Assembly: GCF_014201715.1 (NCBI RefSeq)
Contig: NZ_JACHFD010000024.1
Location: 1 to 59,864 of the forward strand
Source of the DNA: Haloferula luteola
GTDB lineage: Bacteria > Verrucomicrobiota > Verrucomicrobiia > Verrucomicrobiales > Akkermansiaceae
Length of the DNA: 59,864 nucleotides
Direction of reading: 5' to 3'
Below the pieces are notes generated by a model, which did no database searches, was not told the origin of the DNA, and was given only the letters and a program-made list of their open reading frames with translations. Of the stretch, positions 27,009-36,887 are shown piece by piece. Both the position numbers and the translations under genes were made by a program. Each line of letters begins with the position of its first letter. The first letter of the stretch is position 1.

Positions 27009-27437
27009 GGGTTCGCTGGGGGGCGTGGATGTAGCAGCCCGAGACGAATCCCGCAACCCACGAAACACCTGATTCGGAGTCTTTGCCGCTTGTACGCCAT
27101 GGGTGCGCACCCAGCGCAGTCCATCGGCACCTCCCCCGCTGCCCTCCTCAAATCACCCGCCCTCGCCGCAGCGCTCGCCTTCCGAGCTTTCATTCTGACA
27201 GTCGAGATTCCCCAGCCTCGAGGGGGTCGACTCGACAATGAACATGCTGAAATCATTTGCCCTTCTTGGTTCGGACTTGGTTGCCCTCCGAAACCATCAA
27301 CATGGATTACCGAGAAGCCTCCAGAATGCTCTTGAATGAGACCGACGATTCCTATAATGCGCTCATTTGGTAGATCAAGTTATCTGAATTTGTGAATATT
27401 TAGGATCTTCCTACCACAAACACAGCCATCTATTAAA
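27009..27437. other. Divergent intergenic region between cimA and sulfatase
   Basis: 429 bases without a recognisable gene. The sulfatase-proximal ~90 bases are AT-rich and hold the promoter candidate. The cimA-proximal part is GC-rich like the neighbouring housekeeping genes. No transcription-factor palindrome was clear. Confidence 0.5.
27332..27358 (+). promoter_or_regulatory. Candidate sigma-70 promoter of the sulfatase gene
   Basis: TTGAAT (27332-27337) and TATAAT (27353-27358) with a 15-base gap (16 if the upper box is taken as CTTGAA). The -10 box is a perfect consensus in an AT-rich context. It would give a leader of about 70 bases before the ATG at 27438. The spacing is slightly short. 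Confidence 0.4.
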
Positions 27438-28958
27438 ATGAGACGACCAATGCTCACTTTCTTGGCCTTGGGCCTCCTGACAGGATTTGTCACTGGCCAA
27501 CAGAAACGCCCCAATATCCTGATCATTTGGGGAGATGACGTTGGAATGTGGAACATCAGCGCATATCACCGAGGAATGATGTCGGGAGAAACTCCAAATA
27601 TCGACCGAATTGCCGATGAGGGGATGCTCTTCATGGACCATTACGCACAAGCCTCCTGCACAGCAGGCCGTGCAGCATTCATTACCGGCCAATCACCATT
27701 GCGTGTCGGATTGGCATCCGTAGGTGTCGCAGGTTCTCCCCAGGGCCTTCAAAAAGAAGACCCCACGCTTGCCGAAATGCTGAAGCCACTGGGTTACGCA
27801 ACTGGTCAATTTGGAAAGAACCACCTAGGAGACCGAGATGAGCATCTCCCAACGAACCATGGTTTCGACGAGTTTTATGGAATTCTCTACCACCTCAATG
27901 CTGGAGAGTATCTCGAGCAGCAGGACTATCCGCTGGAAGCCATGGAGAAGGCCGGAATCAAACAACGAGGTGTGATTCATTCTTGGGCACAACCGGACGG
28001 AACCCAGAAAATCGAGGATCTAGGCAATTTTGGTCAGGAGCGGCAACGCACCATGGATGAGGAGGTGTTGACCGAATCAAGACGCTTCATCCGCGACGCT
28101 GTCGCCGCCGAAAAGCCCTTCTTTGTTTGGCACAATACGACTCGGATGCACTATCGTACCAACCTTAGTAAGGAATACGACGGGGTCACGGGGCTGGGCC
28201 TCTATGCCGACGGAATGAAAGAAATGGACGATGACGTTGGTGAGCTCCTGAAGCTTCTTGATGAACTGGGCGTTAGCGACAATACCCTCGTCATGTTCTC
28301 CACCGACAACGGTGCGGCATCCAATTCTTGGCCAGATGGAGGAAACCAACCGTTTCGTGGGGAAAAGGGTGTCGGAGGGTATGAAGGTGCCTACAAGGTA
28401 CTTTGCATGGTTAGGTGGCCTGGTATCGTTCCTCCCCACTCGACCACTGGCGAATTGATGGCCATGGAGGATTGGATTCCCACCATCATGACCAAGCTCG
28501 GACAACCCCAACTCAAAGAGCAGCTGCTAACGGGGCACCAAATCGGCGACACCTCTTACAAGGTTCACCTCGATGGCTACGATCAAACCCCCGTCCTCAC
28601 GAAGACGGGTCCAAGCAACCGCAAAGAGTTCTTCTTTTTCTCAGAGACGACTTTTCATGGTGTCCGCTTTGGCGAATGGAAGTTCCTCTTCACTAAGCAA
28701 GATCGCTGGTTCAATGGAGTCCAAAACAAGATGGTCACTCCATCGATTACACGACTCGACCTCGACCCATTTGAGCGATTCCACAGCGCAAGGGGATTTG
28801 ACGAATGGCAAGAGAATCGTTCTTGGGCCTTGGTTCCCGCTCTCGGCGTTGTCCAAAATTTCTTTAAGTCCTTTGAAGAGTATCCACCTCGGCAAGCGAG
28901 CCTCGATTTCGATACCAGTGAAATCATCAAATCCATGATGCAAACGAGTTCGCAGTAA
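27438..28958 (+). CDS. Exported Cys-type sulfatase (arylsulfatase family)
   Basis: 506 residues with a signal peptide (1-20, LTFLALGLLTGFVTG). Hydrolyses sulfate esters, probably on polysaccharides, in the periplasm. The metal pair Asp33-Asp34 lies in NILIIWGDDVG, and the active-site sequence CTAGRAAFITG starts at Cys74, with Arg78. This is a C-x-A-x-R core, which needs conversion of Cys74 to formylglycine by a maturase not encoded here. TDNGAASNSWPDGG supplies later metal ligands. A C-terminal subdomain is present (GVRFGEWKFLFTKQD). The gene is less GC-rich than both flanks, suggesting recent acquisition, and it stands alone between a divergent and a convergent gene. Confidence 0.93.
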   Translation: MRRPMLTFLALGLLTGFVTGQQKRPNILIIWGDDVGMWNISAYHRGMMSGETPNIDRIADEGMLFMDHYAQASCTAGRAAFITGQSPLRVGLASVGVAGSPQGLQKEDPTLAEMLKPLGYATGQFGKNHLGDRDEHLPTNHGFDEFYGILYHLNAGEYLEQQDYPLEAMEKAGIKQRGVIHSWAQPDGTQKIEDLGNFGQERQRTMDEEVLTESRRFIRDAVAAEKPFFVWHNTTRMHYRTNLSKEYDGVTGLGLYADGMKEMDDDVGELLKLLDELGVSDNTLVMFSTDNGAASNSWPDGGNQPFRGEKGVGGYEGAYKVLCMVRWPGIVPPHSTTGELMAMEDWIPTIMTKLGQPQLKEQLLTGHQIGDTSYKVHLDGYDQTPVLTKTGPSNRKEFFFFSETTFHGVRFGEWKFLFTKQDRWFNGVQNKMVTPSITRLDLDPFERFHSARGFDEWQENRSWALVPALGVVQNFFKSFEEYPPRQASLDFDTSEIIKSMMQTSSQ

Positions 28959-29183
28959 GACCTGTCCCGCCTCGTCAGTTTCCTACGTTGTTGAGATGCC
29001 TTCTCCTGCCATGGGGAAGGCTCCTTTGTAAAAAATTCAGCCCGCACCCTGTCCATTTGGTGCGTCCCGCTGGGAAACTGCGGAGATCGAGGAGAGACGG
29101 ACGAAGGGCCCCCTATAAGCCGCAGTCTGGGGACTTTTGTCAGCCTCTCCTTGAAAACGGCCTTCCCCTTCACTCCAGCCGTA

Positions 29184-29223
29184 AAAAACACAAAGCCCGC
29201 CGTAACCTGCAGTTACGACGGGC
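29184..29223 (-). terminator. Rho-independent terminator of the PDZ gene, possibly two-way
   Basis: A 12-bp stem with one mismatch: GCCCGCCGTAAC (29195-29206) and GTTACGACGGGC (29212-29223), five-base loop. On the minus strand it is followed by a T-rich tract (29184-29194 complement, TTTGTGTTTTTT), 27 bases past the PDZ stop. It may also stop the convergent sulfatase transcript, but the plus side has no T-run. The rest of 28959-29249 holds no gene I can support. Confidence 0.75.
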
Positions 29224-29249
29224 CCTTGTCTAGCCTCCCTGAGAAATCA

Positions 29250-30314
29250 TTACTCTCCGACCGGATCTTCCAGCCCGGCCGGAGGTCGTTGAGAATCATC
29301 GACCTCCTCCGCAGGCCGATAGCGATTGCCTTGAAGCTTCAGTTGGATGCCCTTCCCTCCCAAGGAGGGGAGAGTGTTCCCAAAATCCACACGATCAAGA
29401 CGTTGGCGAACTTCATCGGGAGCCGCCGCGCGATCTTCATCGGTCTCATAGGGGCCCTGCCAGGTAAGTTTTCCCTCGCGATCGTAAACCTTGGCCTGTT
29501 TTCCAGAACCATCATTGGTAAGCTCCACACAACCCCGTTCATCCGAGAGCCGAATCGAAGAACCCGAACCGCTGGAGCGGAATTGCATGCTCTGGCTCCC
29601 TCCCAGGCTCATGTCTTGCTTGAGGCGCTCCATCATGCCGCCGGTGATGTTCTCCCCAAGATCGGGCATTTCACGATCCAGCTGATCAAGGAGGCGCATG
29701 TTCCGCTCCAAAGCATCGCGCAGCACGTCGGAATGGCGGTCGGGAAACACCCCCCCGGACATTCCCCGTCCTTGCAGCGGCTGCACATCAGGCATGCTGG
29801 GACGAGCCGCCAACTCCACCGTGAAGGGCTTGCGCTCTCCTTCTTGGATCGCCTCCACCTTGACCTTGTCGCCCACGGCCATGTTCCCGGTGATGTCGAT
29901 CACATCCTGACGATCGCCGACAGGACGCTCATTGACACGGAGGATCACATCTCCCTTCCTCAATCCACCGGAAGCCGCTGGCCCATCGGGAATCAAATCG
30001 GTCACAATCACCCCTTCGCCCGAGTTCAGCTTCAGATGTTCCGCAAGAAAATCCGGGACCCGGTCGAGCACCACTCCGAGGTAGGCTTGGCCTTCCTCGG
30101 GGGCCGTGGAAAAAGGTTCATCAAGCGCCCGCTCTTCCTCAGCATCTCGGGGCGGCACCACGATCCTCGGTATGGGTGCGATGGGAGCGACCGGACTCAC
30201 TTGAGCAGGTCGCTGTCGCGGAGGCGTCGGCACCACTTCCTGGGAGGGCTCGATCGCCATCAGCGGCGGAACCACCGCCGCCACGGCCAAAAGTTGGAAT
30301 AGGTTCGTTTTCAT
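29250..30314 (-). CDS. Exported PDZ-domain protein
   Basis: 354 residues from ATG 30314, which starts the signal peptide (KTNLFQLLAVAAVVPPLMA). A Pro-rich segment (24-56) is followed by one PDZ domain (about 78-170: YLGVVLD, GVIVTDLIPDGPAASGGLRKGDVILRVNERPV, VGDKVKVEAIQEGERK), as in HtrA proteases, but no protease domain is present. The rest is charged and lacks a known domain. It is third after the ECF sigma factor and its putative anti-sigma factor, 61 bases on. PDZ domains sense exposed C-termini of misfolded envelope proteins, so a stress-sensor role is plausible. Confidence 0.85.
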   Translation of the reverse strand: MKTNLFQLLAVAAVVPPLMAIEPSQEVVPTPPRQRPAQVSPVAPIAPIPRIVVPPRDAEEERALDEPFSTAPEEGQAYLGVVLDRVPDFLAEHLKLNSGEGVIVTDLIPDGPAASGGLRKGDVILRVNERPVGDRQDVIDITGNMAVGDKVKVEAIQEGERKPFTVELAARPSMPDVQPLQGRGMSGGVFPDRHSDVLRDALERNMRLLDQLDREMPDLGENITGGMMERLKQDMSLGGSQSMQFRSSGSGSSIRLSDERGCVELTNDGSGKQAKVYDREGKLTWQGPYETDEDRAAAPDEVRQRLDRVDFGNTLPSLGGKGIQLKLQGNRYRPAEEVDDSQRPPAGLEDPVGE

Positions 30315-30375
30315 CGTCGCCTGTTTCACTACTATAAGCGTCGTATCTCTGTATTCTTGTCTACGCAGGATTCCG

Positions 30376-31029
30376 TCAGTCCACTTGTTCTGGGATCACC
30401 ACATATTCCACCCGGGGCACCGAGGTCTCGATAACCTCACCCTTTTCATTGAGGAGCTTCATGCGGTCCATGTAGGTCACGCGCACCACCCTCATCGGTT
30501 GGGCCTGGCGATTCCATTGAAGCCCGAGGTCCTCGGTTTGACTGACGGCGCTGTCGATCGAAGCGGGCTGAAAATGCCCGTCTGCCGCTGGGGCTTGCTC
30601 GATGGGAACTGCGTTCTGAGCCACCGGCACCCCTGCAGAGCTTTCCGGACGGATCGGGGCAGCAGGAGACATTTTCACCGCCGTCCAAGCACCCGCCATG
30701 GCGACGGCCGCGGCGGCCGCAAGCCATGGGAATCGGGACCCGCGAGAGGGCTCCACGACCTCAGCCGCAGGCACCGGGAAACGGACCGTCTTGGCTTCAT
30801 CGAGAAAGGGAGTCCGCTCCAAGGGAGCGGCGAGCTTCTCGAACAAGGCAGCGCTCGGTGGCCTCGGGTTCATGCGGCCCAAACGGGCTTCCAGTTGGGC
30901 GACCTCATCCCCTGCCAGCGCAGAAGGATCTCCCAATGCGGCGGCCAAGCCATCCAGCAAGGCTGAGTCGAGCTTGGCGGGAACCAAGGCTTTCAACTGA
31001 TCTTCAAGTCTTTGGAATTCGGAATCCAT
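30376..31029 (-). CDS. Single-span membrane protein, probable anti-sigma factor
   Basis: 217 residues from ATG 31029, seven bases after the sigma-factor stop; an upstream in-frame ATG at 31053 would overlap the sigma gene. The cytoplasmic N-terminal ~100 residues contain helical sequence (FQRLEDQLKALVPAKLDSALLDGL), one transmembrane segment (100-118, FPWLAAAAAVAMAGAWTAV) and a ~100-residue periplasmic tail. This is the normal topology of a membrane anti-sigma factor, but the zinc anti-sigma HxxxCxxC motif is absent. The call rests on topology and on position after rpoE. Confidence 0.65.
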   Translation of the reverse strand: MDSEFQRLEDQLKALVPAKLDSALLDGLAAALGDPSALAGDEVAQLEARLGRMNPRPPSAALFEKLAAPLERTPFLDEAKTVRFPVPAAEVVEPSRGSRFPWLAAAAAVAMAGAWTAVKMSPAAPIRPESSAGVPVAQNAVPIEQAPAADGHFQPASIDSAVSQTEDLGLQWNRQAQPMRVVRVTYMDRMKLLNEKGEVIETSVPRVEYVVIPEQVD

Positions 31030-31036
31030 GGCTGGT

Positions 31037-31636
31037 TCAAATAGAAAGGTCACCCTTCCGGCGGGCCCCTGAGAGTTTCTTACTCAGTGCTTCAAGTCCG
31101 TAGCGATACCGGGAGGCCGCAGTGTTTGGTGAAATATCCAGAGCTTCGCCGATCTGTGCGAAGGTCCGGTCACCCCAAATCTTGAGCACGATCACCTCTG
31201 CGAACTTTTTCGGCAGATCTTTGAGTCCACCTTCGAGAAGCTTGCGGGTCTCATCATCCGAGGTGTCACTTTCAAACCACGGATGGAACTCATCCTGAGA
31301 CTGCACGATCGAATCCCCCACGACCTGGTCTTCACGCCGCTTGCGTCGGTCGTCCTTGCGACCGAGGTCGATCGCCAATCGACGAAGTGCCGTATACAGA
31401 TAGGGCATCCACGCTTCCTGACCGCCCGAGAACTCACCAGCTTCGATCTTGTCGACCAACTTGACGAGGGCATCCTGGAGAATGTCCTCAGCGTCTTCTT
31501 GGGACCGGGTCTGTTGACGGGCAAAGAGCAGCAGCCGCGGGCCGTGCTCGCTCAACCACTCCCGCCATGAAGACGGAGTGGCATTTGGGGAAAGAGTCGT
31601 CGGTTGAGGCGTCACCTGAAATTCGGAAGGTTTCAT
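31037..31636 (-). CDS. ECF (sigma-70 family) RNA polymerase sigma factor
   Basis: 199 residues. Region 2 at about 25-62 (ARQQTRSQEDAEDILQDALVKLVD) for -10 recognition and region 4 at about 138-188 (LPKKFAEVIVLKIWGDRTFAQIGEALDISPNTAASRYRYGLEAL) with a helix-turn-helix for -35 recognition. Regions 1 and 3 are absent, as in ECF factors. It lies 30 bases downstream of uvrA on the same strand and directly before the anti-sigma candidate. It may be co-transcribed with uvrA or have its own promoter in the uvrA 3' end. Confidence 0.93.
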   Translation of the reverse strand: MKPSEFQVTPQPTTLSPNATPSSWREWLSEHGPRLLLFARQQTRSQEDAEDILQDALVKLVDKIEAGEFSGGQEAWMPYLYTALRRLAIDLGRKDDRRKRREDQVVGDSIVQSQDEFHPWFESDTSDDETRKLLEGGLKDLPKKFAEVIVLKIWGDRTFAQIGEALDISPNTAASRYRYGLEALSKKLSGARRKGDLSI

Positions 31637-31666
31637 GAATCAAGCGATGCCTTTCCCCAACCTTGT

Positions 31667-34528
31667 CTATTTCTCGCGTCTTCGCTCTCCCGCCAATGCC
31701 CGCCCGGTCGGAGATTGCGGATCGGCGGCCAGTTCTTCGGGAGATCCCACCGCAACGACCCGCCCGCCTCGCTTGCCTCCACCTGGCCCCAGATCGATGA
31801 CGTGGTCGGCGGCACGAATCACATCCAGCTGATGCTCTACGACCAACACGGTATGACCCGCATCTCGGAGCCCGCGGAACGCCGTCAACAACCGTTCGAC
31901 GTCTCCAAAGTGCAGCCCCGTCGTCGGCTCATCGAAAAAATAAAAGGTGTGAGGCGCAGCCGGCTTTGCCAGCTCCACGGCCAACTTCAATCGCTGCGCT
32001 TCTCCTCCCGAGAGAGTGTCCGCCGCCTGTCCCAACCGCAAATATCCCAACCCCAGATTCTCGATCACCTCCAGCAAAGTCGCCAGCTTCGGCACGGCCC
32101 CGAAAACTTGTCGGGCTTCGCTGACCGATCGCTCCAGAACCTCCGCGATATTCAATCCCTTGAATGCCACTTCCAAAGTCTCTCGATTGAAGCGTTTCCC
32201 TCCACACGCCCCACAGGGCACCCATGCATCCGGAAGAAAATGCATTTCGATCTTCAGTCGCCCGGCACCCTCGCAGCGTTCGCACCGCCCCCCGCGCGTG
32301 TTGAAACTGAAGCGCCCCGGCCCATACCCACGCTGTCGCGAAAGCGGTAGCTTGGCATACAAGGCGCGGATGATGTCGAAGGCTCCCGTGAAGGTTGCGG
32401 GATTCGACCGCGGGCTGCGACCGATCGCCGATTGATCGACAATCACGGCTTTTCCAATGTGCTCGAATCCCTCGATGCCATCGTGGGCTCCTGGACGATC
32501 CGTCGCCCCATGAAAATGGCGGCGCATCGCACGCATCAAAATGTCATCTGCCAAAGTCGATTTTCCACTGCCACTGGGCCCGCACAGACAGGTAATCGTC
32601 CCCAGTGGGATCCTCACCTGCACATCTCGCAGGTTGTGTTCTCGCGCACCGCGGATCACCAGGTCGTTGCCCCAATTCAGGCCCCCCATGGTGGCTGGCA
32701 ATCGCCGAGGCGACGCGGGCGGACGGCCCAGCCAATCCTTGGTCGGAGAGTTCGCGACTTGGTCCAACGGCCCATTGGCCAGCAAATACCCTCCTTCACT
32801 GCCAGCACCTGGCCCCAGTTCCACCAGCCAATCCGCGGCGCGAATCACGGCCTCATCGTGTTCCACCACCACCACGGTGTTGCCGCGGTCGCGCAGCTCT
32901 TTCAATGCCTCCACCAATCGGCCTGTATCCTCGGCATGAAGACCGATGCTCGGCTCGTCCAACACATACAAAACCCCTGTCAATCCGCTACCCAACTGAG
33001 TGGCCAAACGAATGCGCTGCGCTTCCCCTCCCGACAAAGTCCCACTCGCCCGATCCAACCCCAGATACCCCAGGCCCACCCGCTCCAAAAACGAGAGCCG
33101 CTCCTCCAATTCCCGCACCAATTGCCCGCAGACTTCCACCCGATCGGCCGGCAGTTGCACCCCGCCCAACCAGGCAAGAGCCTCCTCCACCGGCATCCCA
33201 CAAAAATCCTGAATTCCCCACGCCGGCGTCGACTCCATTTCCGCGGAACCAGCCACCTTGCTCGAGATCTTCACGGCCAAGATCCCGGGCTTCAGGCGTT
33301 TTCCCCCGCACACGCGGCACGGACGTTCCGCCATCACCCGGGAAATCCTCCGCCGCACTGCCTCACTCGATGCCCCCTGCAACTTCCGCTCCGCTTCACA
33401 GCACAGCCCCTCAAACTTCTTCACCTGAGGCTTTTTTTCCGCCCCCATCTTCCAGCCCGTCTCCAACATGCCGCCCTGGAATAAGAGCCACTTCAAGGCC
33501 TCCGGAAGCTCATCGAAGGCTCTCCCCTCAACGTCGAACATTTGCTCCATCGCAGCGGCCTCCCGCAAAAACGCCTTCTCACGCTGAGACTTCGGCTTCC
33601 ACCACCCTTTCACGGCTGCTCCCAAGGGCTTTTTCCCATCGTCGACCAACAAGGTCGGATCACAAAACCGCTCCGTGCCAAGCCCTTCGCATGCCGGACA
33701 GGCACCAAGGTGGGAGTTGAACGAAAAATGTCGCGGACTCAGCTCACCCATCTCAAAGCCCGTCTTCGGATTCCGATAGCAGGTCTGAAATGACCTGACT
33801 TCCCAGGCATCCACTCCCGGCCGCTGCACCAAAACGCGCGACTCACTGCCGCAAATTCTCAGCGCCGTTTCCACCGAATCCGCCATTCGCGACTCCGAGC
33901 CCTCGCGCACGACCAACCGATCGACCACAATCTCCACTTCCTCCGCTCGCTCCGGCCAAGCCCCCTCCGCCTCGTCCAAATCCAACATCTCCCCATTCAC
34001 CCTCACCCGCACAAACCCTTGCCGCTTCAAATCCGCGACCAAGCGCCCCACCTCCAGCGCTTCTTCCCTCGGCACCGGGGCGAGCACCACTACCCTTGAG
34101 CCTTCCGGCTCCGCCGCCAACGCCGCCACAATGTCCCCCGCTGCCATCTTTTCCAGCCGCTCTCCTGTCTCTGGATCATGGGGAGTCCCTGCAGCGGCCC
34201 ACAACACCCTCAGATGCTCATAAATCTCTGTGGCTGTCGCCACCGTGGACCGTGGATTCAATCCACCGCTTCGCTGCTCGATGGCAATCGCTGGGCTCAA
34301 CCCCTCAATGGCATCCACATCCGGCTTTTCCAACTGATCCAGAAACTGCCGCGCATACGCCGATAACGACTCCACAAACCTCCTCTGCCCCTCTGCGAAC
34401 AATGTGTGAAATGCCAACGACGATTTCCCGCTGCCGCTGGGTCCCGTCACCACCACCAGCTTTTCCCGCGGAATCTCCAAATCGAGATTCCTCAAATTGT
34501 GCTGCCTAGCCCCACGAATCCGGATCAC
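31667..34528 (-). CDS. uvrA: Excinuclease ABC subunit A
   Basis: 953 residues from GTG 34528 (VIRIRGARQHNLRNL); residues upstream in the frame overlap the priA promoter region and are not UvrA-like. Damage-recognition ATPase of nucleotide excision repair. Two ABC modules: Walker A GPSGSGKSS (29-37) and GPSGSGKST in the second half; signatures LSGGEAQRIRL and LSGGEAQRLKL; Walker B segments LDEPSIGLH and FDEPTTGLH. Zinc-binding CxxC pairs are present (CPACEG, CRVCGG, CERCEG ... CGACGG). It shares a short divergent region with priA, 106 bases between start codons. Confidence 0.97.
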   Translation of the reverse strand: MIRIRGARQHNLRNLDLEIPREKLVVVTGPSGSGKSSLAFHTLFAEGQRRFVESLSAYARQFLDQLEKPDVDAIEGLSPAIAIEQRSGGLNPRSTVATATEIYEHLRVLWAAAGTPHDPETGERLEKMAAGDIVAALAAEPEGSRVVVLAPVPREEALEVGRLVADLKRQGFVRVRVNGEMLDLDEAEGAWPERAEEVEIVVDRLVVREGSESRMADSVETALRICGSESRVLVQRPGVDAWEVRSFQTCYRNPKTGFEMGELSPRHFSFNSHLGACPACEGLGTERFCDPTLLVDDGKKPLGAAVKGWWKPKSQREKAFLREAAAMEQMFDVEGRAFDELPEALKWLLFQGGMLETGWKMGAEKKPQVKKFEGLCCEAERKLQGASSEAVRRRISRVMAERPCRVCGGKRLKPGILAVKISSKVAGSAEMESTPAWGIQDFCGMPVEEALAWLGGVQLPADRVEVCGQLVRELEERLSFLERVGLGYLGLDRASGTLSGGEAQRIRLATQLGSGLTGVLYVLDEPSIGLHAEDTGRLVEALKELRDRGNTVVVVEHDEAVIRAADWLVELGPGAGSEGGYLLANGPLDQVANSPTKDWLGRPPASPRRLPATMGGLNWGNDLVIRGAREHNLRDVQVRIPLGTITCLCGPSGSGKSTLADDILMRAMRRHFHGATDRPGAHDGIEGFEHIGKAVIVDQSAIGRSPRSNPATFTGAFDIIRALYAKLPLSRQRGYGPGRFSFNTRGGRCERCEGAGRLKIEMHFLPDAWVPCGACGGKRFNRETLEVAFKGLNIAEVLERSVSEARQVFGAVPKLATLLEVIENLGLGYLRLGQAADTLSGGEAQRLKLAVELAKPAAPHTFYFFDEPTTGLHFGDVERLLTAFRGLRDAGHTVLVVEHQLDVIRAADHVIDLGPGGGKRGGRVVAVGSPEELAADPQSPTGRALAGERRREK

Positions 34529-34634
34529 GGCCCCATCATGGACGCCCCCCTGCCAAGGTCCAACCTCGAACCACCGACATCCCCGTTCTGACAAAGGGTG
34601 GACCTCTGCACCCCGATCCTCCCATGATCGCCCC

Positions 34635-36887
34635 GTGCCCGCCGCCCGCGTCCTCATCGACGGCCCATCCGAGCTCGTCTTCGACTACGCCATCCCCGAT
34701 GGCCTCCCGGTCCTTGCCGGCTGCCGAGTCCGCGTCCCCCTCCGCAATAAAACCTCCACGGGCACCGTTCTCGCCGTCACTGATCATGCTCCCGCCGATC
34801 TCGGATTTGCCCTCCGCCCTCTTCACTCCCTCACCGATCCCGAGCCCCTCCTCACGCCCAAGCTTCTCGAGCTAGCTCGTTGGATTGCCGACTACTACGC
34901 ATGCAGCATCGAAAGTGTCGTTCGGGTCCTCTTGCCCGAGGCCGTCCGCACCGAGGAAAACGCAGCTAAGACCCGCAAGGCCGTCGTCCTCACCCAGCTG
35001 CCCGATGAGGAAACTCTCGACCAACTCGCCAAGCGAGCCCCCAAACAACACACCATCCTCACCCTGCTCCGTCACGTTCCCGAGCAGCAAATGCCCCTCA
35101 CCGACCTCGGAAACGCCGCCGGCACCAGCGTCAAAGCCCTCGTCGCAAAAGGCTTCGTGCAACTCATCGATCAGCAAGTTAGGCGCGATCCCGATGCCGA
35201 TGGGGTCGACGAGATTCTCCCCACCCGCGATCTCCCCCTCAGCGAGGAGCAACAAACCTCGCTCGACGCCATTCTCTCCTCCTTGGAAACCGATGGCGGC
35301 TCCCTCGCGTCGCCACCTTCACCCACACGTCCCTTTCTTCTTCACGGGGTCACCGGCTCTGGAAAAACCGAAGTCTACCTCCAAGCCGCTCGCCATGTTC
35401 TCGAAGCCGGTCGCACCGTCCTCGTCCTCGTCCCCGAAATCTCCCTCACCCCCCAAACCGTTCGCCGTTTCCGCGCCCGCTTCGCCCATATTCAGGATCA
35501 GGTCGCCGTCCTCCACTCCAACCTCTCCCAAGGCGAACGCTTCGATGAATGGCACCGCATCCGCAAAGGCAAAGCCCGCATCGTCATCGGGGCCCGCTCC
35601 GCCGTCTTTGCACCCCTCCCTGACCTCGGACTCATTCTCGTCGATGAGGAGCACGAAAACTCCTACAAACAGGACCAAGTCCCCCGCTACCATGGCCGCG
35701 ACGTCGCCGTCCTCCGCGCCCATCTCGAAGGCGCCACCGTCGTCCTCGGCTCCGCTACTCCCTCCCTTGAGTCTTGGCAAAACGCTCTCGACCAAAAATA
35801 CCAACTCCTCCGACTCACCCACCGCGCCGATGGCCAATCCCTTCCGCTCATCCGCGTCATCGACATGCGGCTCGAGTCCAAAAAACAAAAATCCAAGGAT
35901 ACCTTTCTCTCCGATCGCCTGCGCTCCGCCATCGACGACCGCCTCGCCAAAAACGAACAAACGATCCTCTTTCTCAACCGCCGAGGCTTCGCCCGTTCCC
36001 TCCAATGCCCGGCCTGCGGTCATGTCTGCCAGTGCCCCCACTGCGCCATTGCTCTCACCTACCACCGCACCGACGATCGTCTCATTTGCCACATCTGCGG
36101 CCACCAAGCCGTCGTCCCGCGAAAATGCCCCGAGTGCAAAGACCCTTCGATCATCCTTCAAGGCTTTGGCACCCAGAAAGTCGAAGACGTCTTCCACAAA
36201 GTCTTTCCCTCCGCCCGCATTGCTCGCATCGATGCCGATGCCCTCAGAAAAAAGAACGCCCTACGCGATCTTCTCAACGCCTTCCGCGCTCGAAAAATCG
36301 ACCTTCTCATTGGCACTCAGATGATTGCCAAAGGCCTCCATTTCCCGAACGTCACCCTCGTCGGCATCCTCAACGCCGACATTGGCCTCCATGTCCCCGA
36401 TTTTCGAGCAGGCGAGCGCGTCTTTCAACTCCTCACCCAAGTCGCTGGCCGCGCCGGACGTGGCTCCCTCGAAGGCGAAGTCATCGTCCAGACCTTCACG
36501 CCTCACAGCCCGAGTATCCAGTTTGCTCGCCATCACGATTTCGATGGCTTCGCCGATCAAGAACTCGAAATGCGACGCCAGTTCGGCTACCCTCCGTTCG
36601 CGCGCTGCGCGCTCCTGACCGTCCGCTCCACCCACGAGCGTCGCGCCGAGTTCACCCTGCAAACCCTCCATCGCCGGCTGAAAGAAGCACTCCCGCCCGG
36701 CATCGAATTGGGCGAGCCCCTGCCCAGCCCCTTGGTCAAAGCTCACGGCCAATTCCGCTTCCAACTCATCCTCCGCGGGCCCAAAGCCCGCGCGCTCACC
36801 CGACACGTGCAGCAGGTCCTTGATAAAACCCCTCTTCCCGAGGACGTCACCGCGGTGTTCGATATGGATGCCCTGAGCTTCACTTAG
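34635..36887 (+). CDS. priA: Primosomal helicase PriA
   Basis: 750 residues from GTG 34635 (VPAARVLIDGPSELVFDYAIP); the frame upstream has no family-like residues, and an ATG at 34624 is out of frame. Restarts stalled replication forks. N-terminal 3'-DNA-binding region, Walker A HGVTGSGKTEVYL, DEAH-type box DEEHENSYKQ, RQVAGRAGR-type motif VAGRAGRGSLEG, and four cysteine pairs for two zincs (CPACGHVCQCPHC, CHICGH, CPEC). Length is normal for PriA. Confidence 0.96.
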   Translation: MPAARVLIDGPSELVFDYAIPDGLPVLAGCRVRVPLRNKTSTGTVLAVTDHAPADLGFALRPLHSLTDPEPLLTPKLLELARWIADYYACSIESVVRVLLPEAVRTEENAAKTRKAVVLTQLPDEETLDQLAKRAPKQHTILTLLRHVPEQQMPLTDLGNAAGTSVKALVAKGFVQLIDQQVRRDPDADGVDEILPTRDLPLSEEQQTSLDAILSSLETDGGSLASPPSPTRPFLLHGVTGSGKTEVYLQAARHVLEAGRTVLVLVPEISLTPQTVRRFRARFAHIQDQVAVLHSNLSQGERFDEWHRIRKGKARIVIGARSAVFAPLPDLGLILVDEEHENSYKQDQVPRYHGRDVAVLRAHLEGATVVLGSATPSLESWQNALDQKYQLLRLTHRADGQSLPLIRVIDMRLESKKQKSKDTFLSDRLRSAIDDRLAKNEQTILFLNRRGFARSLQCPACGHVCQCPHCAIALTYHRTDDRLICHICGHQAVVPRKCPECKDPSIILQGFGTQKVEDVFHKVFPSARIARIDADALRKKNALRDLLNAFRARKIDLLIGTQMIAKGLHFPNVTLVGILNADIGLHVPDFRAGERVFQLLTQVAGRAGRGSLEGEVIVQTFTPHSPSIQFARHHDFDGFADQELEMRRQFGYPPFARCALLTVRSTHERRAEFTLQTLHRRLKEALPPGIELGEPLPSPLVKAHGQFRFQLILRGPKARALTRHVQQVLDKTPLPEDVTAVFDMDALSFT

